NCBI GenBank assembly: GCA_004322325.1
Contig: SCTP01000144.1
Coordinates: 1 to 5,015, forward strand
Source: Gammaproteobacteria bacterium
GTDB lineage: Bacteria > Pseudomonadota > Gammaproteobacteria > DSM-16500
Direction: 5' to 3'
DNA: 5,015 nt
The notes under the pieces were generated by a model. It saw only the letters and a list, made by a program, of their open reading frames with translations, searched no databases and was not told where the DNA came from. This document shows, piece by piece, positions 1 to 5,015 of the stretch. How positions within the stretch are numbered: the stretch's first letter is position 1; each line of letters begins with the position of its first letter. The position numbers and the translations under genes were made by a program.

Positions 1-338
1 TGATGAATCAACTGCCAGATAAAAGCAGATAGTTGCTGAAAATTACCTTGAAGTACTAAAACTACCTGCGACGATGTTGTTTTTACGGATTGAATATTCA
101 CACCATGACGGCTCGTTAAATCAAACACCTCTGCCAACCCATCCATTCGCTGACGAATGACTTGAGGAGACTTCTTTTTATGAGTAAGAGTAAGCAATTG
201 TTTTTCTAAAGTGTGTTTAGTTGTCTTTAAATGCCTTAACGCTTGCGAAGCAGGTTGAATATCTTTCATTATTCCCAATAAAATAATCACCACACTTATC
301 ATGAGTGCATATAGCCAACGATATTGATAGTGCAACAT
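1..338 (-). CDS. pilO: PilO-like type IV pilus/competence inner-membrane protein (partial, C-terminus beyond window)
   Basis: This reading frame is open from an ATG at 338-336 to the window edge: 112 full codons plus two bases. It starts MLHYQYRWLY and has one hydrophobic segment at about residues 8-24, consistent with an N-terminal inner-membrane anchor. A polar, leucine-spaced stretch likely to be coiled coil follows at about 25-55. After it comes the start of an alpha/beta region (about 60-112) with a GNFQQLSAFIWQL strand-helix pattern typical of the PilO/PilN ferredoxin-like fold. The topology and the place directly after pilN fit PilO (HofO/ComC), which pairs with PilN in the periplasm and links the motor to the secretin complex. 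An AAGAGG Shine-Dalgarno overlaps the pilN stop; its GAGG core lies 4 nt before the ATG. The coiled coil is short for PilO, which fits the compact HofO/ComC type. The assignment rests on position and architecture, because PilO sequences diverge strongly. Confidence 0.75.
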   Translation of the reverse strand, partial: MLHYQYRWLYALMISVVIILLGIMKDIQPASQALRHLKTTKHTLEKQLLTLTHKKKSPQVIRQRMDGLAEVFDLTSRHGVNIQSVKTTSSQVVLVLQGNFQQLSAFIWQLIH

Positions 339-346
339 AAAACCTC

Positions 347-823
347 TTATCTTTCGATGGCACGAAAACGAAATTGTACCCAACCATTGTCTGGCTGATA
401 TTGCAATTGGTCGATTTTAATTTCAGCAAACAAATAGGTTGCATGCCAATTTTTTAGAAAATCCGTTAATTCTGCCGCCGTACGCGCACTTCCTGAAAAA
501 GTAATGCTATTTTTCTCACGCGTGATGCCTGTAAAGCAAACATCGTCATCATATCCTTTAGCTAATTCAGCAAATAAATTTTGTGTAGCGAAACGAGCAC
601 GGTCGAATTTCCCACTTGAGTCTTCTGCTGGCAGACTAGGCTGCAAGGCTTGCAATGCAAGCACTTTCAATTGCTCGCGATGAATCATTTCTTTCAATGT
701 CCAATGCACTGCAAAAAGAAGTGATAAAGATACACTGATAGCAATCAGTATGATTCTCTTCACGCTCTTTTCTTGATATCGACGCAGATGATCACGCCAT
801 GGTAATAAATTAATCGTTACCAT
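347..823 (-). CDS. pilN: PilN/HofN-type type IV pilus assembly protein, short form
   Basis: This complete 158-residue protein is a bitopic inner-membrane component of the type IV pilus or competence pseudopilus alignment complex. Its N-terminus, MVTINLLPWR, contains the INLLPWR motif (residues 4-10). In the PilN family this cytoplasmic tail inserts into PilM, so this is the strongest family marker in the operon. A basic stretch (RRYQEKSVKR) precedes one membrane helix at about 24-40. A short helical linker (about 42-62) and a periplasmic ferredoxin-like domain (about 95-156, starting VCFTGI and including ITFSGSA) follow. Canonical PilN is usually about 180-200 residues; the missing length is mainly in the periplasmic coiled coil. 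The ATG lies inside the end of pilM (shared ATGGTAA, 7 bp), with GGGAAG 7 nt upstream, suggesting translational coupling. The pilO-like gene follows 8 bp after the stop. Confidence 0.9.
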   Translation of the reverse strand: MVTINLLPWRDHLRRYQEKSVKRIILIAISVSLSLLFAVHWTLKEMIHREQLKVLALQALQPSLPAEDSSGKFDRARFATQNLFAELAKGYDDDVCFTGITREKNSITFSGSARTAAELTDFLKNWHATYLFAEIKIDQLQYQPDNGWVQFRFRAIER

Positions 824-1677
824 CGTGGTACTTCCCGCATTGCCAAACCATAGGCAAGCAAAAACTCAGGTGCGGCTAAGGGTGGTCGATGAATAGAAGC
901 TATCCCTAAGCTCGTCACATCATGGAGAGGCGCATTCGTACCGCATACAATTAATTGTTGCACGGGAAGAAAAAGTTGTAATGCCTGTTTTAATGGCAAT
1001 AAAAAATCAACCGCTTCGGTGACTTCCCATTGTTGCTGAAATAATATTTCTTCCGCCTTAAATACGATGAGCGTAGCGGCGTGAGCAGCAAAATGAAGAA
1101 TGGCATTCACCTCACCTACTCGCACTTCCCCGCCTGCCAGCAAACACACAGCACGCTTTAAAGCATATGTGTCCACATCCACTATCTTCACTTTCACCCC
1201 AACTGCCTGAACACATTCCACATATTGCTCCACATCCTCTCTGCGCGCGGCAGCAAAAAAGACGTCAATATCCTGACCAGGACGACTCGCAGGCAACACC
1301 GTAAAATCCATGCAGAGTGCCTCGCTTAATCCAGGCAATTCGTTCTGTAGATGCGCATTCATTTCTGCTTCAATCTCACTTTCTGATAACCCTGCTGGCA
1401 GCTGGATTCGCTGCATTCTCACTAAATGAGCTGGCAAACTAATGGCAGCCATCCTTCCCTCTAAACGGTGACGATAAACCAAATCAGTCAGCACGGAACG
1501 CAGCGCATCGACGCGTTTAATTTTACCTTCAGCAACAACACCGAGCGGCAAAGGACTGCTATGCGCCTGCTCGATCAAGAAGGCTTGTTTAGCCTTTTTT
1601 AACTGTACCCACCGTACCGCATCGTGCTGGATCGCTAAACCGATGAGTAGCGGCTTGGAAAATAACGAAAACGTCAA
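817..1677 (-). CDS. pilM: PilM/HofM/ComA-type pilus assembly protein, reduced actin-like fold
   Basis: This complete 286-residue protein is cytoplasmic, with no signal peptide or membrane helix. PilM is an actin/FtsA-like protein that docks on the inner membrane by binding the PilN tail. Family landmarks are the SxxP-type LPAHLVRMQRIQLPAGLSE strand-helix (81-99), the NELP.LSEALCMDF stretch (112-125), a DVFFAAARREDVEQY segment (138-152) and VDVDTYALKRA (166-176). Canonical PilM is about 350 residues. Here the part between the second phosphate loop and the adenosine loop is about 60-70 residues shorter. The first phosphate motif GIDI reads GLAI (Asp to Ala15), the second DIG reads HFA (195-197), and the adenosine-loop GG reads CG (245-246). 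The C-terminus (IHRPPLAAP...AYGLA) resembles, from memory, E. coli HofM. The start is TTG: AGGAG lies 7 nt upstream (1685-1689) and no in-frame ATG lies upstream in the gap. It is the first gene of the operon. Confidence 0.85.
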   Translation of the reverse strand: MTFSLFSKPLLIGLAIQHDAVRWVQLKKAKQAFLIEQAHSSPLPLGVVAEGKIKRVDALRSVLTDLVYRHRLEGRMAAISLPAHLVRMQRIQLPAGLSESEIEAEMNAHLQNELPGLSEALCMDFTVLPASRPGQDIDVFFAAARREDVEQYVECVQAVGVKVKIVDVDTYALKRAVCLLAGGEVRVGEVNAILHFAAHAATLIVFKAEEILFQQQWEVTEAVDFLLPLKQALQLFLPVQQLIVCGTNAPLHDVTSLGIASIHRPPLAAPEFLLAYGLAMREVPRW

Positions 1678-1684
1678 GGGAATA

Positions 1685-1689
1685 CTCCT
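1685..1689 (-). promoter_or_regulatory. Shine-Dalgarno of pilM, fixing a TTG start
   Basis: The minus strand reads AGGAG here, followed by a 7-nt spacer and TTG at 1677-1675. The frame stays open upstream towards 1800 but offers no ATG, so this strong ribosome binding site decides the non-ATG start. Confidence 0.75.
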
Positions 1690-1734
1690 CTGGGATAAAA
1701 CCTGATAGAATGGGGGCTCTGACGGAAAAGAAGG

Positions 1735-1764
1735 TTGCGCTAACGAAGAGGATGTTAATATACT
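1735..1764 (+). promoter_or_regulatory. Candidate sigma70-type promoter for mrcA
   Basis: On the plus strand, TTGCGC (1735-1740) is followed by an 18-bp spacer and TATACT (1759-1764), a 5-of-6 match to the -10 consensus. Transcription would start near 1771, giving a leader of about 28 nt before the mrcA ATG. Its -10 overlaps the -10 proposed for pilM on the opposite strand. A competing -35-like TTGACG lies at 1764-1769, but its matching -10 would fall at the start codon and give a nearly leaderless message. Confidence 0.4.
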
Positions 1765-1784
1765 TGACGCCCCATAAAATGCAA
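1757..1784 (-). promoter_or_regulatory. Candidate sigma70-type promoter for pilMNO
   Basis: On the minus strand, TTGCAT (1784-1779) is followed by a 16-bp spacer and TATATT (1762-1757). The -10 hexamer matches consensus at 5 of 6 positions; the -35 matches only its TTG. Transcription would begin near 1750, giving a leader of about 70 nt before the pilM TTG. It is the best -10 candidate seen in the 121-bp gap in this direction. This is a reading by eye and the weak -35 keeps confidence low. Confidence 0.4.
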
Positions 1785-1802
1785 GATTTTTATACGCTAT
1801 GA
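1779..1802 (+). other. Possible 7-codon leader ORF overlapping the mrcA start
   Basis: ATG at 1779 opens a frame reading M-Q-D-F-Y-T-L and ends in TGA at 1800-1802. That stop shares the ATGA tetranucleotide with the mrcA ATG at 1799. Such overlaps usually mean termination-reinitiation coupling. The downstream gene has no clear Shine-Dalgarno, which makes coupling plausible. The micro-ORF has no clear Shine-Dalgarno either, and an ORF this short can arise by chance. Confidence 0.25.
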
Positions 1803-4168
1803 CTTATTTTTTACGTTTGGTTCGAAAGCTGATTATCTTCACCCTTCTTCTATGCACAGTCGTAGTGCTCGCTATCCTCTATTATATGGAATATGAGCTA
1901 CCCGATATCGATGCCTTGAATACCGTTCAATTGCAAGTTCCATTACAAATCTATACCAGCGATGGAAAACTCATCGCCACGTTTGGAGAAAGACGACGTA
2001 TCCCCGTTCCCTACGATCAAATTCCTAAGCCGCTGATTCAAGCCGTTTTAGCCACGGAAGATCAGCGTTATTTTCAACACAAAGGGGTCGATATTGCTGG
2101 CCTCGGACGTGCGACGGTTCAACTCATCGTCACCGGTAAAAAATTACAAGGCGGCAGCACCATTACCATGCAAGTCGCACGCAGCTTTTATCTCTCGCGT
2201 AATAAGACTTTCAGTCGTAAATTACGCGAAATCTTATTAGCCATTAAAATTGAACATCATTTGAAAAAAGAGAAAATCCTCGAGCTTTATTTGAATAAGA
2301 TCTTCTTTGGTAATCGCGCGTATGGCGTCGAAGCGGCGGCAGAGATTTATTATGGCAAGCACTTAAATGAACTGACCATCGACCAATACGCGATGCTAGC
2401 CGGCATCCCCAAAGCGCCTTCCACCCTGAATCCGCTCGCCAACGCGGATGCTGCCAAAAAACGACGTGACCATGTGCTCGCGCGTATGCATGAGTTGGGA
2501 TATATCGATGATGCGACTTATAGCAATGCTATCAATGCGCCGTTAAATGCGAGCTATCATGACTTGCAGACAGAAGTGAAAGCACCGTATGCCGCCGAGC
2601 TCGTACGCGAGCAATTGCAGCAAATGTATGGTGATAGCATTTATACCGATGGCTTCAAAGTCTATGCCACCATCGATAGTCGCTTGCAGGAAGAAGCGAA
2701 CAAAGCCGTACACGATAATCTGCTGGCTTATGACCAGCGTCATGGTTACCGTGGTCCGAGTGGTAATTTAGGTATTCCTTCTCTGGATAATATGGAAAAC
2801 TGGGAGCAGGCGTTAAGTAAAATACCCGTCATCAATGGCCTAGAACCGGCCGCCGTCGTCGAAATGACCGAAAAAACCATGACGGTGCTGCGCGCCAATG
2901 GCGACCTTAAAATCATCCCTTGGACAGGCCTTACTTGGGCACGAAAACAAATCAATGCAGACTACCTGGGTCCTTTGCCAAAACGCGCGGATCAGATTGT
3001 GAAACTAGGCGATATCGTCCGCATTCAAGCGACACCGCAAGGCTACCAGCTCGCTCAGCTACCGAAAGCAGAAGCAGGCTTAGTCGCTCTCGATCCGCAA
3101 AACGGGGCTATTCTAGCCATGGTGGGCGGGTTTGATTATCAGAACAGCAAGTTTAACCGCATTACCCATGCCCAGCGTCAGCCAGGGTCCAGCTTTAAAC
3201 CGTTTGTTTATTCTGCTGCTCTCGATAAAGGCTTTACGCTGGCTACCGTCATTAATGATGCGCCGATTGTGGTGGAACAAATGGACGATACCTTATGGCG
3301 TCCGCAAAATGACACCAAAAAATTCTACGGCCCCACGCGCTTACGTACGGCGATCATTGAATCACGCAATCTTGTGTCGATTCGCCTCCTAGCCTTACTT
3401 GGCTTACCTTACACGGTTGATTACCTCAAACGCTTCGGTTTTGTACCTTCCCAGCTACCGCCTGGTTTATCGTTAGTGTTAGGAACTGCCTTAGTTACGC
3501 CATTGCAAATGGCACAAGCCTATGCGGTATTTGCCAACAATGGCTTTAAAGTCGTCCCTTATGCCATTGGCTCCATTCGCAGCTCACAAGATCAGTTAAT
3601 TTATCAAGCAAGACCTCTCGTCGCTTGCGATACCACTTGCAGCAATGAGGTTGCCGCTGCACCGCGGGTGATTTCAGAACAAAATGCTTTCCTCATCAAT
3701 TCTTCTTTACACGATGTCATCGAACGAGGAACAGCCAAATTAGCCAAAAACTTAGGCCGTAAAGACTTGGCCGGTAAAACCGGTACCACCAATAACCAAG
3801 TCGATGCCTGGTTTGCTGGTTATGATTCCAACATCGTCGCCGTCAGTTGGATGGGTTTTGATTTTAATCAATCCTTACACGAACACGGGGCTAAAGCAGC
3901 CTTGCCAATGTGGATGCAGTTTATTCAAGCCGCGTTAAAGGGTAAGCCCGATCATGCATTTGTACAGCCGCCTGGGATTGTCAGCATGCGAATTGATCCG
4001 CTCACCGGCAAGCGTACATCGGCCAACGATCCAGCCGCGATGTTTGAATTCTTTATGGCTCAGTACACGCCTGATAAAGAGAGCAGCGCTTCTTCTGAGA
4101 CGACAGATACAGCCGATGCTTCTTCTGATGAAGACAGCCAACAGAAGAAGGAAGAGTCACTCTACTAA
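1799..4168 (+). CDS. mrcA: Penicillin-binding protein 1A (bifunctional glycosyltransferase/transpeptidase)
   Basis: This complete 789-residue class A PBP polymerises lipid II into glycan strands and cross-links the stem peptides. It is anchored in the inner membrane by a helix at about 10-29, and the rest is periplasmic. The GT51 domain (about 50-225) shows EDQRYFQHKG with catalytic Glu87, GGSTITMQVAR (118-128), RKLRE with the second Glu144, and ELYLNKIFFG (162-171). A linker/OB-like region spans about 285-425. The transpeptidase domain (about 426-715) has nucleophile Ser464 in SSFK (464-467), SRN (522-524) and KTGT (660-663), so both activities look intact. It is shorter than E. coli PBP1A (about 850 residues), apparently lacking an insertion before KTGT. 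A Cys pair (610, 614) and a Ser/Thr/acidic tail (about 757-789) are notable. An in-frame TAA at 1775-1777 with no start codon before 1799 fixes the ATG. No good Shine-Dalgarno is visible. It is divergent from pilM. Confidence 0.97.
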   Translation: MTYFLRLVRKLIIFTLLLCTVVVLAILYYMEYELPDIDALNTVQLQVPLQIYTSDGKLIATFGERRRIPVPYDQIPKPLIQAVLATEDQRYFQHKGVDIAGLGRATVQLIVTGKKLQGGSTITMQVARSFYLSRNKTFSRKLREILLAIKIEHHLKKEKILELYLNKIFFGNRAYGVEAAAEIYYGKHLNELTIDQYAMLAGIPKAPSTLNPLANADAAKKRRDHVLARMHELGYIDDATYSNAINAPLNASYHDLQTEVKAPYAAELVREQLQQMYGDSIYTDGFKVYATIDSRLQEEANKAVHDNLLAYDQRHGYRGPSGNLGIPSLDNMENWEQALSKIPVINGLEPAAVVEMTEKTMTVLRANGDLKIIPWTGLTWARKQINADYLGPLPKRADQIVKLGDIVRIQATPQGYQLAQLPKAEAGLVALDPQNGAILAMVGGFDYQNSKFNRITHAQRQPGSSFKPFVYSAALDKGFTLATVINDAPIVVEQMDDTLWRPQNDTKKFYGPTRLRTAIIESRNLVSIRLLALLGLPYTVDYLKRFGFVPSQLPPGLSLVLGTALVTPLQMAQAYAVFANNGFKVVPYAIGSIRSSQDQLIYQARPLVACDTTCSNEVAAAPRVISEQNAFLINSSLHDVIERGTAKLAKNLGRKDLAGKTGTTNNQVDAWFAGYDSNIVAVSWMGFDFNQSLHEHGAKAALPMWMQFIQAALKGKPDHAFVQPPGIVSMRIDPLTGKRTSANDPAAMFEFFMAQYTPDKESSASSETTDTADASSDEDSQQKKEESLY

Positions 4169-4181
4169 GCGTTCGCTTTAG
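4165..4181. other. Small hairpin across the overlapping mrcA and kinase stop codons
   Basis: CTAAGC and GCTTTAG flank a GTTC loop, forming a 6-bp stem with one bulged T. The element covers the mrcA TAA (4166-4168) and the kinase TAG (complement of 4165-4167). It lacks a following T-tract on either strand, so it is not a convincing intrinsic terminator. It is noted because the two genes converge here with no spacer. Confidence 0.3.
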
Positions 4182-5015
4182 CAACGACTTTATAAGGTAC
4201 TTCCAAGGTGAACGTAGCCCCTTTGCCAACACCGTCGCTATGAACGGCCAATGAGCCATCCATTTCTTTTGCAGCTAGCGCAGCAGAATGTAAACCAAAA
4301 CCATGTCCTTGTAGCTTGGTGGTGAAGCCGTGCAAGAAAATTCGCTCTAAATTCTCCGAGGGAATACCGACCCCATTATCCCTGACTTCAATCATCAGTT
4401 TTTCATCTGGCTTAAGTTTGATTTTAATCGTCACCAACTTATCTGGAATAGACGTTTTATCGAGAGCATCTTTGGCGTTATGAAGCAAATTTACCAAGAT
4501 TTGCATTAATTTTATTTTGTCGATCTGCACGGGGGAGAGCTTGTCATAGTCTTTTTTAATCGTCACACCATCTTCCGTTATTTCAGTGATTTGTAATACT
4601 TCTTCAATGGTTGCCCCAATATCGGTGATTTGTTCAAATCGTGTATCGCCGCTTAACGATTGTTGGGTGGCAATAATATTTTTGATATGTTCTATGTGGT
4701 TGGCTAACTGACCTAATTCTTTAGAAATAGTCGCTTTCTCGTCTTTCCAATAATCCGCTAAGGCCATAAAGAATTTAGGAACGCGCTCACCTTGTGCATC
4801 TTGGGTAATAAACGTATTCAAATTATCTTTATTTGCATTTAATAAATCACCTACTTTAACGAGATTATCCAACGGTGAATGGACAATTTTTTCATTTAAT
4901 AATTCCGCTGATACGTTCACGCTATTTAATACGTTACCAATATTATGCAATACATTATTTGCGACTTCCGCCATCCCTACTTTACGAGCAGAAACTAACA
5001 ATTGCTGCTGAGCGC
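4165..5015 (-). CDS. Sensor histidine kinase, C-terminal HisKA-like and HATPase_c core (partial, N-terminus beyond window)
   Basis: The visible 282 residues form the autokinase core of a two-component sensor. Counting from the first full codon (5013-5011), an H-box reads GMAEVANNVLHNIGN with the likely phosphoacceptor His23 (codon 4947-4945). A long helical segment containing NHIEHIKNIIATQQS (about 105-119) completes the dimerisation region. The ATP-binding domain has the N-box NLLHNAKDA (175-183), G1 DNGVGI (212-217), F-box-like IFLHGFTT (225-232) and a variant G2 GHGFGLH (236-242). It ends GATFTLEVP plus a short tail. The HNxGNxLNSV H-box with GHGFGLH recalls a known kinase family that often carries PAS, GAF or other sensors upstream; none is visible here. 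An internal TTG at 5001 is not taken as the start, because the frame continues (A-Q-Q-Q) to the edge. No response regulator is visible, so signal and target are unknown. The upstream half is distinctly AT-rich. Confidence 0.9.
   Translation of the reverse strand, partial: AQQQLLVSARKVGMAEVANNVLHNIGNVLNSVNVSAELLNEKIVHSPLDNLVKVGDLLNANKDNLNTFITQDAQGERVPKFFMALADYWKDEKATISKELGQLANHIEHIKNIIATQQSLSGDTRFEQITDIGATIEEVLQITEITEDGVTIKKDYDKLSPVQIDKIKLMQILVNLLHNAKDALDKTSIPDKLVTIKIKLKPDEKLMIEVRDNGVGIPSENLERIFLHGFTTKLQGHGFGLHSAALAAKEMDGSLAVHSDGVGKGATFTLEVPYKVVAKANA

Noticed and set aside
217..444. A 75-codon minus-strand open frame spanning the pilN/pilO junction
   Set aside because: It overlaps the end of pilN and the start of the pilO-like gene in another frame. 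It is Cys/Lys/Asn-rich with no family pattern, while the pilO frame gives a membrane anchor and a sensible fold.
648..662. Perfect 7-bp inverted repeat GCTTGCA-A-TGCAAGC inside pilN
   Set aside because: It arises from the repeated Leu/Ala/Gln codons of the helical linker, occurs once as far as seen, and sits mid-gene. It is more likely coding chance than an operator.
1764..1793. TTGACG with TTTTAT (18-bp spacing) as the main mrcA promoter
   Set aside because: The -35 is good, but the start would fall at or after the mrcA ATG. The upstream TTGCGC/TATACT pair gives a more sensible leader, though a leaderless transcript cannot be excluded.
2543..3392. Several 60-86-codon open frames on both strands inside mrcA
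   Set aside because: All lie within the strongly supported PBP1A frame, have shadow-type composition and show no recognisable domain or ribosome binding site context.
3772..3788. Inverted repeat CCGGT-AAA-ACCGG near the PBP1A KTGT motif
   Set aside because: It is explained by the conserved AGKTGT codons and is not followed by a T-tract, so it is not a terminator.
3604..4259. Short antisense and out-of-frame ORFs at the mrcA 3' end and across the mrcA/kinase junction
   Set aside because: They are shadows of the KTGT region, the acidic tail and the kinase C-terminus in other frames, with no independent support.
4999..5001. TTG at 5001-4999 as the start of the kinase gene
   Set aside because: The frame is open upstream to the window edge and the H-box would begin only 18 residues after this TTG, leaving no sensor or complete dimerisation helix. 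The gene is simply cut by the window.
1..5015. DNA uptake sequences of the Haemophilus type (AAGTGCGGT), looked for because the operon resembles comABC
   Set aside because: No full copy was seen on either strand by eye; only partial CGCACTT matches occur.

Overview
The window reads as a chromosomal segment of a Gram-negative gammaproteobacterium. The main reason is gene order: a type IV pilus / competence assembly cluster (pilM-pilN-pilO on the minus strand) sits head-to-head with the class A penicillin-binding protein 1A gene (mrcA/ponA, plus strand). This is a classic gammaproteobacterial arrangement, seen as hofMNOPQ-mrcA in E. coli, comABCDE-ponA in Haemophilus and pilMNOPQ-ponA in pseudomonads. 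Base composition is moderate in the PBP gene and AT-richer at both window ends. The sequence alone does not fix a genus.

Layout. Bases 1-338 (minus) hold the N-terminal 112 codons of a PilO-like inner-membrane protein cut by the window edge. Bases 347-823 (minus) hold a short PilN with the diagnostic INLLPWR motif. Bases 817-1677 (minus) hold a short PilM of the HofM/ComA kind. These three are one operon: 7 bp pilM/pilN overlap, 8 bp pilN/pilO gap. The 121-bp gap at 1678-1798 carries the divergent promoters. Bases 1799-4168 (plus) encode a complete bifunctional PBP1A. From 4165 to the right edge (minus) lies the C-terminal kinase core of a sensor histidine kinase whose N-terminus is outside the window. 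It runs into mrcA tail-to-tail, with the two stop codons overlapping.

How the genes relate. PilM (cytoplasmic) binds the N-terminal tail of PilN. PilN and PilO pair in the inner membrane and link the pilus motor to the outer-membrane secretin (PilQ/HofQ/ComE, expected beyond base 1). PBP1A polymerises and cross-links the peptidoglycan that this envelope-spanning machine must cross. The kinase looks like an unrelated neighbour.

No wholly new system is evident. The points most worth a second look are: the reduced PilM, which has lost recognisable nucleotide-binding residues and about 60-70 residues; the compact divergent promoter with overlapping -10-like elements; a 7-codon leader ORF that ends in an ATGA overlap with an mrcA start lacking a Shine-Dalgarno sequence; and the stop-on-stop mrcA/kinase junction. 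No tRNA, rRNA, CRISPR, IS element or phage gene was seen.
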